Assembly (NCBI RefSeq): GCF_018336975.1
Contig: NZ_CP025572.1
Span: 3,538,008-3,581,011, forward strand
DNA length: 43,004 bases
Direction: 5' to 3'
Origin: Marinomonas sp. CT5
GTDB lineage: Bacteria; Pseudomonadota; Gammaproteobacteria; Pseudomonadales; Marinomonadaceae
Under the pieces are notes generated by a model that had not been told where the DNA came from, did no database searches, and saw only the letters and a program-made list of their open reading frames with translations. How positions within the stretch are numbered: position 1 is the stretch's first letter; every line of letters begins with the position of its first letter. Made by a program: the position numbers and the translations under genes. Of the stretch, positions 28,590 through 37,772 are shown in pieces.

Positions 28590-28664
28590 TGGGGTATAGC
28601 CAAGCGGTAAGGCAACGGGTTTTGATCCCGTCATGCGTTGGTTCGAATCCAGCTACCCCAGCCA
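28590..28664 (+). tRNA. tRNA-Gln (UUG), copy 3
   Basis: 75 bases with CCA, anticodon TTG, identical to copy 2. The spacer before it differs from the spacer before copy 2 by one base. No clear terminator follows in the 118 bases before the YfaZ-like gene. Confidence 0.97.
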
Positions 28665-28715
28665 AATTATATTGTAAATATTCATCACCACCCTCCATGA
28701 ATTCTCCTTATTTCA

Positions 28716-28744
28716 TTGGTTTTTAACTCTCTTCGACCTATAAT
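28716..28744 (+). promoter_or_regulatory. Promoter of the YfaZ-like gene
   Basis: TTGGTT (28716-28721), 17-base spacer and a perfect TATAAT (28739-28744), about 40 bases before the ATG. Confidence 0.65.
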
Positions 28745-28782
28745 GAGCAAAATCTGTCTTATTTGATATACGGGTATTCATT

Positions 28783-29355
28783 ATGAAATCAGCACTTTTA
28801 CTATCTACTGCCTTATTAGCCAGTGCCGCTCACGCAGATGTACTGGGATTAACCGCTGAAGCTGGATCTTATGCTTCAAACAGTGGCAATAGTGATTTAA
28901 ACTCTTATTTTGGTGTTGCAATTGAACACCCAATCCCTTTGATTCCAAATTTTCGTTTGCAACATCAGTCAATGGAAAGTTCAAGCAACATCGACCTTTC
29001 TTTTAACGATTACACCCTCTACTACGAATTATTAGATGGACTCACCTTAGTAAACTTAGATGTAGGTGCAACATTTAGAAAAATTGATAATAACACCAGC
29101 ATAGATGACACCTATCCATTATTATATGTGTCCGCTTTTTTAGATATTCCAGGTACCGCGTTATCCGTTGGCGGAGAAGTTAAGTCTGGCGGCGGTAGTG
29201 ATGCAGACATTACCGACACAACTTTTAAAGTAAAATTCCAGCCACTTATATTTGCAGGGCTGGAACTTGGATACAGAACAGTAAACGAAGACTTTAAATC
29301 AAAAGGCAAAACTGAACCCAAAGGCGTATTCCTTGGAGCCTTTGTAGATTTCTAA
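28783..29355 (+). CDS. YfaZ-like outer-membrane beta-barrel protein
   Basis: A 190-residue predicted outer-membrane protein. A signal peptide ends at about residue 18 (AAHA, then DVLG). The mature part shows alternating hydrophobic strands, amphipathic segments and a C-terminal aromatic residue (VDF), typical of small barrels. The motif GLTAEAGSYASNSGNSDLN and overall length resemble the YfaZ family, whose function is unknown. It has its own promoter and terminator, so it is monocistronic. Confidence 0.75.
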   Translation: MKSALLLSTALLASAAHADVLGLTAEAGSYASNSGNSDLNSYFGVAIEHPIPLIPNFRLQHQSMESSSNIDLSFNDYTLYYELLDGLTLVNLDVGATFRKIDNNTSIDDTYPLLYVSAFLDIPGTALSVGGEVKSGGGSDADITDTTFKVKFQPLIFAGLELGYRTVNEDFKSKGKTEPKGVFLGAFVDF

Positions 29356-29371
29356 ACATGACTACCTATAA

Positions 29372-29405
29372 AAAAGTCCGCTGAGCAAATGGCTCAGCGG
29401 ACTTT
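29372..29405. terminator. Bidirectional terminator between the YfaZ-like gene and clpB
   Basis: Twelve-base perfect arms AGTCCGCTGAGC (29375-29386) and GCTCAGCGGACT (29392-29403) with loop AAATG, A-run on the left and TTT on the right. The strongest stem in the window. Confidence 0.9.
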
Positions 29406-29433
29406 CTTGATTTCTTCATTGATTCAACGTTTG

Positions 29434-32016
29434 TTAACTTGCTTTTGAAAAACCAATAATCCCATCAGACACATCTGCCATAATATTATCTCCATTCACA
29501 AAATTTCCCGCGAGCAATTCATTGGCTAATGGATTTTCTATCCATTTCTGAATAGCTCGTTTCAATGGACGCGCCCCGTAAATTGGATCATACCCAACCT
29601 CAGCTAACTGATTGGCGGCTGCATCTGTTAAGGTCAACGTCATCCCCATCTCTGCCAACCTATCATTTAAATGCGCTAACTGAATGGTTGCAATGCCTTT
29701 TATCTGAGATCTCATCAATGGATGAAACACTACTGTTTCATCGATACGATTAATAAACTCAGGACGGAAATGTGTTCCTACAACCTCCATGACTTTCGAT
29801 TTAATTTCTTCATATTGATCAGCTGACTGATACTCTTGAATCAGATCCGACCCTAAGTTTGAAGTCATTACAATCACTGTATTTCTAAAATCTACAGTAC
29901 GGCCTTGTCCATCCGTCAATCGCCCATCATCTAATACTTGCAGAAGAATATTGAACACATCAGGGTGCGCTTTTTCCACTTCGTCCAGTAGAAGAACGGA
30001 ATAAGGCCGACGCCTTACCGCCTCTGTTAAATACCCACCCTCTTCATAACCGACATAACCCGGAGGCGCACCAATCAATCTAGCGACAGAATGCTTCTCC
30101 ATAAATTCAGACATATCAACCCGCACCATAGCCTGTTCAGTATCAAACAAGAAGCGAGCCAAGGATTTACACAACTCCGTCTTACCAACGCCTGTAGGGC
30201 CCAAGAAAAGGAAAGAGCCATTTGGTCTATTTGGATCCGCCAAACCTGAACGAGAGCGACGAACAGCACTGGAGACCGCTAGAATAGCTTCATCCTGCCC
30301 CATTACCGATTCATGCAATGCGTCTTCCATACGCAATAACTTATCACGCTCACCTTCAAGCATCTTATCAACTGGAATCCCTGTCCAACGGGAAACAACC
30401 GTTGCAATTTCTTCTTCAGTAACACGCCTCTTCAGCAATCGGGTCTCAGTGGTCTCTTCAGCATTACTGGCTTTCTCTATCTCTGCCTCTAACATCGGAA
30501 TTACGCCATATTGAAGCTCGGACATCTTCGCTAAATTACCACCACGACGAGCTTCTTCCATTTCATGACGCACTGTCTCAAGCTCTTCTTTTAGCTTTTG
30601 AGCCCCTTGAACAGCGGCTTTTTCCGCATTCCAAATTTCGTCTAAATCTGAGAACTGCTTTTGCAAGTTATCAATTTCGACATCCAACTCAGATAAACGC
30701 AGTTTCGAAGCCTTATCTTTTTCTTTCTTAAGCGCCTCTTTTTCAATCTTTAACTGAATCAAGCGACGCTCCAAACGATCCATATCTTCTGGTTTGGAAT
30801 CCATCTCCATACGGATACGACTACCCGCCTCATCAATCAAATCAATCGCTTTGTCAGGTAACTGACGATCGGTTATATAACGCTGAGACAGTTTCGCAGC
30901 CGCAATAATGGCTGAATCCGTAATATCAACGCCATGATGAACTTCATAACGCTCTTTTAATCCGCGCAAAATAGCAATCGAATCCAACACACTTGGCTCT
31001 TCAACTAATACTTTCTGGAATCGTCTTTCTAAAGCAGCGTCTTTTTCAATGAACTGACGATATTCATCTAGTGTCGTTGCACCGACGCAATGCAACTCTC
31101 CCCGAGCAAGAGCCGGTTTAAGCATATTCCCAGCATCCATGGAGCCTTCAGATTTACCCGCCCCCACCATGGTATGGATTTCGTCAATAAATAAAATGAC
31201 TTGACCTTCCTGCTTCGCTAACTCATTCAACAGGGCTTTTAGGCGCTCTTCAAACTCCCCTCGATATTTTGCACCAGCGATTAGTGCAGCCATATCAAGC
31301 GATAAAACTCGCTTATTTTTCAACCCCTCAGGGACTTCGCCATTAATAATTCGCTGCGCTAGCCCTTCAACAATGGCGGTTTTACCCACACCAGGCTCAC
31401 CAATTAATACTGGATTATTTTTACGGCGACGCTGTAAGACTTGTATCGTCCGGCGAATCTCATCGTCTCGACCAATAACAGGATCTAGCCTCCCCTCTGC
31501 TGCACGCTCCGTTAAATCCACGGTATATTTATCTAATGCTTGGCGATTTTCCTCAGCATCGGGGTCGTCCACAGATTCACCACCTCTAATGCTATCGATT
31601 ACAGCCGCAATATCGGCTTTAGTTACGCCGCTTTCTCTTAGGCTCTTAGCAAGATCGTCTTTTCCATCAAACATTGCCATCAAGACAAGTTCAGATGAAA
31701 TATATTGATCTTTTCGCTTTTGTGCTTCTTTGTCTGCAAGGTTCAGTAAGCGTCCCAATTCTGGCGACATTTGCACGTTACCATCATGATTGTTCACCTT
31801 AGGAAGGCGAGACAACAACTCATTCAAGCTTTCACGGAACTTGGCAACAGGTATTCCAGCTTGCTGTAGAATGGGACGGGTACTTCCACCTTGTTGATCC
31901 AACAAAGCCATTAACAAATGAAGTGGTTCAATATAAGAATGGTCTTGCCCAAGCGCGATGGATTGAGCATCGGAAAGCGCTAATTGTAACTTACTAGTTA
32001 AACGGTCTATACGCAT
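29434..32016 (-). CDS. clpB: Disaggregase chaperone ClpB
   Basis: Hexameric AAA+ chaperone that pulls proteins from aggregates together with DnaK. The N domain is at about 1-145, and AAA-1 has Walker A GEPGVGKT at 206-213. The M-domain coiled coil spans about 400-525, and AAA-2 has a second Walker A GPTGVGKT near 605-612. Length 860 is canonical (E. coli 857). A candidate heat-shock promoter lies upstream. It follows pgeF on the same strand by 173 bases; rluD-pgeF-clpB order is shared with E. coli, where pgeF is yfiH. Confidence 0.98.
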   Translation of the reverse strand: MRIDRLTSKLQLALSDAQSIALGQDHSYIEPLHLLMALLDQQGGSTRPILQQAGIPVAKFRESLNELLSRLPKVNNHDGNVQMSPELGRLLNLADKEAQKRKDQYISSELVLMAMFDGKDDLAKSLRESGVTKADIAAVIDSIRGGESVDDPDAEENRQALDKYTVDLTERAAEGRLDPVIGRDDEIRRTIQVLQRRRKNNPVLIGEPGVGKTAIVEGLAQRIINGEVPEGLKNKRVLSLDMAALIAGAKYRGEFEERLKALLNELAKQEGQVILFIDEIHTMVGAGKSEGSMDAGNMLKPALARGELHCVGATTLDEYRQFIEKDAALERRFQKVLVEEPSVLDSIAILRGLKERYEVHHGVDITDSAIIAAAKLSQRYITDRQLPDKAIDLIDEAGSRIRMEMDSKPEDMDRLERRLIQLKIEKEALKKEKDKASKLRLSELDVEIDNLQKQFSDLDEIWNAEKAAVQGAQKLKEELETVRHEMEEARRGGNLAKMSELQYGVIPMLEAEIEKASNAEETTETRLLKRRVTEEEIATVVSRWTGIPVDKMLEGERDKLLRMEDALHESVMGQDEAILAVSSAVRRSRSGLADPNRPNGSFLFLGPTGVGKTELCKSLARFLFDTEQAMVRVDMSEFMEKHSVARLIGAPPGYVGYEEGGYLTEAVRRRPYSVLLLDEVEKAHPDVFNILLQVLDDGRLTDGQGRTVDFRNTVIVMTSNLGSDLIQEYQSADQYEEIKSKVMEVVGTHFRPEFINRIDETVVFHPLMRSQIKGIATIQLAHLNDRLAEMGMTLTLTDAAANQLAEVGYDPIYGARPLKRAIQKWIENPLANELLAGNFVNGDNIMADVSDGIIGFSKAS

Positions 32017-32114
32017 GATATGACACCTTTTGTAGTATAAAGAGATACCGCACTAAGCCTTATTTTCTACTTGGTGCAGAAATCTCATAAGATGGATTTT
32101 TTCAGTTAAAAGCT

Positions 32115-32142
32115 TAATAGCTCCTAAAAATGACTTTTCAAG
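32115..32142 (-). promoter_or_regulatory. Candidate sigma-32 promoter of clpB
   Basis: On the minus strand CTTGAAA (32142-32136) is a perfect heat-shock -35 element. About 14 bases further lies GCTATTA, a poor -10 compared with CCCCATnT. The position, about 100 bases before the clpB ATG, and the target gene make it plausible. Confidence 0.35.
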
Positions 32143-32189
32143 ATCTCTAGTGTCATTTTTTTGACACCCATCAATAAAAACAAAATTAT

Positions 32190-32936
32190 TTAACCATCAA
32201 GCCAAATAACAGAGGCCATACGTCCAGTCTTTCCATCCCGTCGATAGGAATAAAAGCGTTCTTTCTCAGTAAACGTACAACAGTCGCCACCATAAACTTG
32301 AGTAACACCAGCAGCAACTAAACGCTGTTCTGCCAATAAATACAGGTTTCCTAACCACTTTTCTAACTCGACCGACGGAGTAAATGCCAATCTAGCTTCT
32401 TGTCTCACCGACATAAAGGCTTCTCTAACTTCACCTCCCACCTCAAATGCAGTTGGCCCAATTGCAGGCCCTAACCAAACCATCACTTGGCTAACGTCAT
32501 CAAACTGATTCAAAGTCGATTCTAAAACACCAGCACAAAGTCCTCGCCAACCCGCATGAGCAACTGCAACTTGCGTCCCCAGCTGGTTACAGAAGAATAC
32601 AGGCAAACAGTCTGCAGTCAGCACAGCACAAACTTGCTTAACCGAACTGGAAAATGCCGCATCGGCGCTATTTGGTAAAACATCACAAGGTAAAGTCACT
32701 ACATCGGTCTCATGCACTTGATTTAACCAAGTAACAGAGTTTGGCATATCAATATAGGAAGAAAATAACTGTCGATTCTGCCTCACAGCAGCGGGGTCAT
32801 CTTGTACATGATCACCCAAATTAAGCCCATCAAATGGTGCATTACTAACACCACCTATGCGGGTTGAAACATACGCTCGAACAGAAGTAGGGGCTGGCCA
32901 GGTTGGGCAAATATAGGATGAGGAATCAGAAGACAT
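32190..32936 (-). CDS. pgeF: Purine nucleoside phosphorylase/polyphenol oxidase family protein (YfiH, PgeF)
   Basis: A 248-residue DUF152/YfiH protein. In E. coli this protein prevents misincorporation of L-Ser in place of L-Ala in peptidoglycan precursors, and relatives act on purine nucleosides. The zinc-site residues are His75 (NQVH), Cys110 (TADC) and His127 (VAHAGWRG). Length fits. The ATG at 32936 has CGGAG upstream. It follows rluD by 63 bases, with a hairpin terminator in between, and precedes clpB. Confidence 0.93.
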   Translation of the reverse strand: MSSDSSSYICPTWPAPTSVRAYVSTRIGGVSNAPFDGLNLGDHVQDDPAAVRQNRQLFSSYIDMPNSVTWLNQVHETDVVTLPCDVLPNSADAAFSSSVKQVCAVLTADCLPVFFCNQLGTQVAVAHAGWRGLCAGVLESTLNQFDDVSQVMVWLGPAIGPTAFEVGGEVREAFMSVRQEARLAFTPSVELEKWLGNLYLLAEQRLVAAGVTQVYGGDCCTFTEKERFYSYRRDGKTGRMASVIWLDG

Positions 32937-32960
32937 GACATGCTCCGAAAATAAAAATGA

Positions 32961-32984
32961 AAAAGGCAGCCATAAGGCTGCCTT
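32961..32984 (-). terminator. Intrinsic terminator between rluD and pgeF
   Basis: Nine-base perfect arms AAGGCAGCC (32963-32971) and GGCTGCCTT (32976-32984) with loop ATAA; on the minus strand it ends in a U-run. It lies only about 25 bases before the pgeF ATG, so it may attenuate rather than fully separate the two genes. Confidence 0.75.
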
Positions 32985-32999
32985 GGTAACACAAAAAGA

Positions 33000-33983
33000 T
33001 TAGAAATAGTCTGAGTCGTTACTGCCAGACTGCACCATATCTCTTTTGAGAGCATCCAGCAGTTTTTTCATATCGTCTGGCAAGTCAATCTCCCACTCCA
33101 TCCATTCACCGGTAACGGGATGTGCCAATTCTAACTTTTTGGCATGCAGGGCCTGTCGACGGAAATGACGCAATTCATCTTGCAATTCAGAAGAACAAGC
33201 CTTTGGCATCTTCAAACGACCGCCATATTGCGGGTCACCAACCAATGGATATTGAATAAACGCCATATGCACACGAATCTGATGGGTACGGCCAGTTTCA
33301 AGCTTTAAGCGAATATGGGTGTGATTTTTAAAACGCTCGACTAAGCGGTAATGTGTTACGGCATCTTTACCATTAACAGGCTCTACCGCTTGTTTTTGAC
33401 GGTTATGAGGGTGACGGCCAATCGGCTCATCGACTACGCCACCACCGGTCATTACACCAATAGAAATCGCTTCGTATTCTCGTCCCATGCTACGTTCTTG
33501 CAGCTGAGTCACGAGATCCGTTTGTGCAGCCAGTGTTTTAGCAACCACCATCAATCCTGTAGTCTCTTTATCCAGACGATGTACAATGCCTGCTCGTGGA
33601 ATATGAGCAGTTTGTGGAGCATGATGAAGAATCGCATTCATCAAGGTTCCATCCCGATTACCAACCGCAGGATGCACCACTAAGCCCGCAGGCTTATTTA
33701 TAATAATAATATCGTCATCTTCATAAACGATATCCAGTTCCATTTCTTGAGCTTCATGATCTTCTTGGTCTTCAATCATAATATCCAGTGTGATTTTTTC
33801 GCCACCAAATAACTTTTCTTTAGATTTAGTAACCTTACCATCTACAACCAAGACACCTTCTTTAATCCAGCTTTGTATCCTTGAACGAGAATAATCGCTA
33901 AACAGCTCTGTTGCGATCTGATCAAATCGATTACCACCCAAATCGAAAGGAACTTGGGCTTCTTTTACTATGCGCTCTGCCAT
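33000..33983 (-). CDS. rluD: 23S rRNA pseudouridine synthase D
   Basis: Isomerises U1911, U1915 and U1917 (E. coli numbering) in helix 69 of 23S rRNA. An N-terminal S4-like domain (about 18-75) precedes the catalytic domain. The catalytic Asp138 is in HRLDKETTG (E. coli Asp139), and RTHQIRVH is near 232-239. Length 327 matches (E. coli 326). It is divergent from bamD with a 159-base spacer, as in E. coli. Confidence 0.97.
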   Translation of the reverse strand: MAERIVKEAQVPFDLGGNRFDQIATELFSDYSRSRIQSWIKEGVLVVDGKVTKSKEKLFGGEKITLDIMIEDQEDHEAQEMELDIVYEDDDIIIINKPAGLVVHPAVGNRDGTLMNAILHHAPQTAHIPRAGIVHRLDKETTGLMVVAKTLAAQTDLVTQLQERSMGREYEAISIGVMTGGGVVDEPIGRHPHNRQKQAVEPVNGKDAVTHYRLVERFKNHTHIRLKLETGRTHQIRVHMAFIQYPLVGDPQYGGRLKMPKACSSELQDELRHFRRQALHAKKLELAHPVTGEWMEWEIDLPDDMKKLLDALKRDMVQSGSNDSDYF

Positions 33984-34142
33984 ACAATGTACTTTAATCT
34001 GTTGTTTTCAACTTAATAAATTTATCATTAGGCTGAAAGTAAAAAAACGTGTAGCGCCTTGCTCTTCATCATCTTTCGCAATTTAACGCTACAAAATGCC
34101 GATTGAGGCTTATCTACTACCATATCAAGGTTTTGATTATAC

Positions 34143-34985
34143 ATGGGATTTCATCACTCGTTGCTCCGATTCTCTGGAATTATAAGTTTTTCTTTATTAA
34201 TTGCCGCTTGCTCAAGCACAAAAGTGCAGGAACCAGACCTTCCCGAACGTGTTTATTACGACAAAGCACAACAAGCGCTAGAAGAGAACCTTCCTTCGAC
34301 AGCCATTAAACACCTCAAAGATCTAGACTCTCGCTACCCGTTTGGTGAATATAGTATCCGTGCCGAGTTAGATTTAATTTATGCTCAAATGGAAGCCAGT
34401 GACTATATTGCTGCACATGCTAGTGCCGAAAGATTCATAAAAAATAACCCTGAAAATGATTCTACGGATTACGCCTACTACATGCGCGCACTGTCTACCT
34501 ATAAGGGAGCAGAAAGCCTAATGACTCGCTACTTAAACTTAGATCCTAGTGAAAGAGACTCTAAAGAACTCAATAAAGCGTTCAAGGAGTTTGCAGACTT
34601 TACTGCTCGTTACCCTAATAGTACTTACGCCCCAGATGCAAAAGCACGCATGTACTATTTAAGGGAAATAATTGCGCGTCACGAGCTACAAGTAGCGCAT
34701 TATTATCTCAAAAGAAAAGCCCCCCTCTCTGCTCTACGTCGCAGCCAAGAAGTAATTCAACACTATCCGAGCACACGATCCACAGAAGAAGCGTTAGCAA
34801 TTAGCATCCAATCCTACAGTGATTTGAATCAACCTGATTTAATGCAAACCAATCTTGCAGTATTGAAAAAGAATTTCCCTAACTCCTCCCACGTAGATGA
34901 AAAAGGGAATTTCATTCCATTAAAACTACCAAATGATGCTAACCCTAGTTTTCTTTATTGGGTTACCTTTGGTTTAGTAGATTGA
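34143..34985 (+). CDS. bamD: Outer-membrane assembly lipoprotein BamD
   Basis: Essential lipoprotein of the BAM complex that inserts beta-barrel proteins in the outer membrane. A signal peptide ends in lipobox IAAC (Cys23), followed by five TPR-like repeats, including GEYSIRAELDLIYAQ, DYAYYMRAL and YAPDAKARMYYLR. Length 280 is somewhat longer than E. coli (245), with the extra residues at the C-terminus. No strong ribosome site precedes the ATG. The divergent bamD/rluD pair is a reliable synteny marker. Confidence 0.96.
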   Translation: MGFHHSLLRFSGIISFSLLIAACSSTKVQEPDLPERVYYDKAQQALEENLPSTAIKHLKDLDSRYPFGEYSIRAELDLIYAQMEASDYIAAHASAERFIKNNPENDSTDYAYYMRALSTYKGAESLMTRYLNLDPSERDSKELNKAFKEFADFTARYPNSTYAPDAKARMYYLREIIARHELQVAHYYLKRKAPLSALRRSQEVIQHYPSTRSTEEALAISIQSYSDLNQPDLMQTNLAVLKKNFPNSSHVDEKGNFIPLKLPNDANPSFLYWVTFGLVD

Positions 34986-35005
34986 TCAATATCTAAAGAT
35001 GTTTA

Positions 35006-35665
35006 CTACGCAGGGTATAGTATGTCTTCTTGCCCTGCTTTCCATACATCATGTTTCACCATGACGACACTTTTAAAAATGTCAGAGTTTAAAAAGCCAG
35101 CCAGCCAAGCTTTTACATTATGATAAGGTGATTGCTCAAACCAATCCCAGTCTACTAAAGAGAATTGCCGTACAAACGGAAAAATAGCAATATCAGCGAC
35201 ACTAAGACATTCCCCAAATAAAAACGAATGAACTTTTAAGCGCTTATCCAAACGATGCAAAAACACTTCACCTTTGTAACGATAAAAACTTTGAGAGGAC
35301 TCTGGATATCGGTCTGCATATTTATAACGATCCAACCAATACTTAAAAAAATGATCATTGTAGACAATCCATGACCGTATTTTATTCTGCTCTTTACTCG
35401 TCTCTGGCCACAACTGAGATGCTCGTTCATGATTTTTTGAAAATGAAAGTGCCCAGAAGATAATATCGAGACTTTCAGGATAACGTTCACCATGACTATC
35501 TATCAGTTGCGGGATAGTGGAGCGGCCTCCCAAGGCCAATAACTCAGGAGGTTTAGACTTTAAAAGTACTTCTCTCAAATGAACTTGTATATCTAAATAA
35601 GCAATGACATATCTAGCTCTAATAGCATATGGGCAGCGCCTAAACGAATACAAAATAGGCAACAA
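35006..35665 (-). CDS. Glutathione S-transferase family protein
   Basis: A 219-residue protein. The N-terminal thioredoxin-like domain has ILYSFRRCPYAIRAR with the glutaredoxin-like CPYA motif and RSTIPQLID with the cis-proline; the C-terminal helical domain has LSVADIAIFPFVRQ. A Cys-based active site suggests thiol transferase or reductase activity rather than classic conjugation. No ATG fits the N-terminus. A TTG at 35665 has GGAGG five bases upstream (35675-35671) and gives the family-like start before LPILYSFRRCPYA. The TTG at 35677 overlaps that ribosome site. It is convergent with bamD. Confidence 0.87.
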   Translation of the reverse strand: MLPILYSFRRCPYAIRARYVIAYLDIQVHLREVLLKSKPPELLALGGRSTIPQLIDSHGERYPESLDIIFWALSFSKNHERASQLWPETSKEQNKIRSWIVYNDHFFKYWLDRYKYADRYPESSQSFYRYKGEVFLHRLDKRLKVHSFLFGECLSVADIAIFPFVRQFSLVDWDWFEQSPYHNVKAWLAGFLNSDIFKSVVMVKHDVWKAGQEDILYPA

Positions 35666-35702
35666 GTAAACCTCCAACCAATCCCTAACTCACCGTAACA
35701 AT

Positions 35703-35755
35703 AAAAAAACCATGCAAACAACGATTCTTTCTTATAGAACTGTCGCATTGCATGG
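35703..35755 (-). terminator. Terminator of the first cold-shock gene
   Basis: Arms CCATGCAA (35710-35717) and TTGCATGG (35748-35755) with a 30-base loop, ending on the minus strand in a seven-base U-run. It lies about 25 bases past the cold-shock stop and upstream of the GST gene. Confidence 0.6.
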
Positions 35756-35778
35756 CTTTTAATAAAACGTAAAATTAA

Positions 35779-35991
35779 TTACGCGATAGTAACATTTTCC
35801 GCCTGTGGACCTTTTTGTCCTTGAGTCACTTCAAATGTAACCTTTTGACCTTCTTGTAAAGTACGACGTCCAGTACCATTTATAGAACGGAAATGGACAA
35901 ACACATCTGCACCACCCTCACGCTCAATAAAACCAAAACCCTTTTCGTCATTGAACCACTTAACAATACCTGATACTAACTGACCTGACAT
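35779..35991 (-). CDS. Cold-shock domain protein (CspA family)
   Basis: A 70-residue single-stranded nucleic-acid-binding OB-fold protein, probably an RNA chaperone. RNP1 is KGFGFIE and RNP2 is DVFVHF. The frame extends to 36027, but the ATG at 35991 has GAGGTT upstream and gives the usual short N-terminus [14 protein letters not shown]. It is about half identical to the second cold-shock protein at 41880-42089. Whether it is cold-induced cannot be told. Confidence 0.95.
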   Translation of the reverse strand: MSGQLVSGIVKWFNDEKGFGFIEREGGADVFVHFRSINGTGRRTLQEGQKVTFEVTQGQKGPQAENVTIA

Positions 35992-36414
35992 AATAACCTC
36001 ATGTTTATGCTGCTCTTTGATAAGCAATCTTTTTTAGAAATCACATTTAAAATGTTAAGCATATTTAGCAGTCTATACATCCCTATAAATATGCTTACTC
36101 AAAGATAATATGTCGTAAAAAATAAAATAGAAAGCAAGCATTGTAAAAAAGTAATACCAGCTTTCCTCCTCCTATTCTTAAGATCAATTTCATAGTTAGA
36201 TTTAACCTTATCAAAAATCAACAACACTAAAATAGTGCACTAACACATTAAACAACAAAAAAAGCACCAAAAAAAAGCATAAATGGAACGTTTATTGCTT
36301 TATAAAAAATCAGTAAATGATTACCCCAATTTAAAACCAACAAAGCCCCAAAAAAGAGCACTTAAGGATAAGAGCAAACCTTTTCGGTGCAAAAAATAAT
36401 TTTAGGAGCCACTT
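35992..36414. other. Divergent AT-rich spacer between the cold-shock gene and amt
   Basis: 423 bases without a gene. It holds the leader of the minus-strand cold-shock gene on the left and the sigma-54 promoter and leader of amt on the right. A GTGCAC palindrome at about 36235-36240 resembles half of an NtrC site but is not a complete match. No ORF of quality is present. Confidence 0.7.
36284..36299 (+). promoter_or_regulatory. Sigma-54 (RpoN) promoter of amt
   Basis: TGGAACGTTTATTGCT matches the consensus TGGCACGnnnnTTGCW with one mismatch. The invariant GG (36285-36286) and GC (36297-36298) are exactly ten bases apart. It lies about 115 bases upstream of amt. Nitrogen control through NtrC and sigma-54 is the known mode for amt genes. 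Confidence 0.8.
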
Positions 36415-37626
36415 GTGACACCCTCAAATAGTGCAGTAGAAATGCTAGTTTCTAGCTCAAACACTCTTTTTATCCTTCTAGGCGCCATTATGGTATTTGC
36501 TATGCATGCTGGATTTGCTTTCTTAGAAGTAGGAACCGTTCGACATAAAAACCAAGTAAATGCACTGGTTAAGATAATGACCGATTTTGCTGTGTCTGCT
36601 CTTGTCTATTTTTTTATCGGCTACCAAATTGCCTACGGCATTAATTTTTTTGACAGTGCCACCGTTTTATCACAAGAACATGGCTACAGTTTGGTCAAGT
36701 TTTTCTTTCTAATGACCTTTGCTGCAGCCATACCAGCCATTATCTCTGGCGGTGTAGCCGAGCGAGCAAAGTTTTATCCTATGCTCATCTCAGCATCCAT
36801 TATTGTTGGTATCGCCTATCCTTTTTTTGAAGGCATTGTATGGAATGGTAATTATGGCCTGCAGGACTGGCTAACAGACCAATATGGCGCACCTTTCCAT
36901 GATTTTGCAGGCTCAGTTGTTGTCCACGCCTTTGGAGGTTGGGTTGCTCTAGCCGCTATTATATTACTAGGTACTCGTCGTGGCCGCTTTAAACATGGAA
37001 AGCTAGTTGCGTTCGCCCCCTCAAATATCCCATTTCTTGCATTGGGCGCCTGGATCCTATGTATCGGATGGTTTGGTTTTAACGTTATGTCAGCACAAAC
37101 GTTAGATGGCATCAGCGGTCTAGTAGCCGTTAATTCTTTAATGGCCATGGTTGGTGGCATCATTGCTGCAATGCTTTTTGGAAAAAATGACCCCGGCTTT
37201 ATTCATAACGGTCCGCTAGCCGGATTGGTCGCCATTTGCGCCGGATCTGACATCATGCACCCTATTGGCGCTTTAATTACAGGAGCGTTCGCTGGCGCGA
37301 TATTCACTATGTTATTCACAATTATTCAACAAAAATTCAGACACACAGATGATGTTCTTGGAGTTTGGCCATTACATGGTGTCTGTGGCGCTTGGGGAGG
37401 CATTGCAGCAGGAATTTTCGGGTCAGAACAACTAGGAGGCCTTGGTGGTGTAAGTATGGCCTCTCAGATCATAGGAAGTATTGGGGGTATCCTCATAGCA
37501 TCATTAAGTGGCTTTGTTGTCTATGGAATAATTAAAGCATTAAGTGGATTACGACTCAGTGAAGAAGATGAATTCAACGGAGCCGACTTATCCATCCACA
37601 AAATCGGCTCCATAGGTAAAGAATAA
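36415..37626 (+). CDS. amt: Ammonium transporter
   Basis: Inner-membrane ammonium channel of the Amt/MEP/Rh family, 403 residues with about 11 spans and no long signal peptide. The twin pore histidines are His171 (VVVHAFGG) and His321 (PLHGVCGAWGG), equivalent to E. coli AmtB His168 and His318. The family signatures DFAGS (163-167) and GGVAERAKF are present, and the C-terminal tail ends in DLSIHKIGS. It starts at GTG with TAGGAG six to seven bases upstream. No glnK lies next to it, unlike the usual glnK-amtB pair. It is preceded by a sigma-54 promoter and followed by a strong terminator. Confidence 0.96.
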   Translation: MTPSNSAVEMLVSSSNTLFILLGAIMVFAMHAGFAFLEVGTVRHKNQVNALVKIMTDFAVSALVYFFIGYQIAYGINFFDSATVLSQEHGYSLVKFFFLMTFAAAIPAIISGGVAERAKFYPMLISASIIVGIAYPFFEGIVWNGNYGLQDWLTDQYGAPFHDFAGSVVVHAFGGWVALAAIILLGTRRGRFKHGKLVAFAPSNIPFLALGAWILCIGWFGFNVMSAQTLDGISGLVAVNSLMAMVGGIIAAMLFGKNDPGFIHNGPLAGLVAICAGSDIMHPIGALITGAFAGAIFTMLFTIIQQKFRHTDDVLGVWPLHGVCGAWGGIAAGIFGSEQLGGLGGVSMASQIIGSIGGILIASLSGFVVYGIIKALSGLRLSEEDEFNGADLSIHKIGSIGKE

Positions 37627-37651
37627 CCTTAACTTCCAGCTCCGCCCCATT

Positions 37652-37699
37652 AAGCTCGACTTCTATACAATAAATATCAGATAGAGAAGTCGAGCTTTT
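37652..37699 (+). terminator. amt terminator
   Basis: Thirteen-base perfect arms AAGCTCGACTTCT (37652-37664) and AGAAGTCGAGCTT (37685-37697) followed by TTTATTTT. Confidence 0.85.
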
Positions 37700-37772
37700 A
37701 TTTTCTAAGTCAATTAGGTATCCGTATAATAATAACCCTACCTAGACTGTATAAACGAAACTAAGAGACGCA

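Noticed and set aside
28224..28664. Regularly spaced repeats that could suggest a CRISPR array
   Set aside because: The repeats are complete tRNA genes with cloverleaf folding and CCA ends; no cas genes are near.
31373..31708. 111-codon ORF opposite clpB
   Set aside because: Shadow of the clpB coding strand; Ser/Arg-rich composition with no ribosome site.
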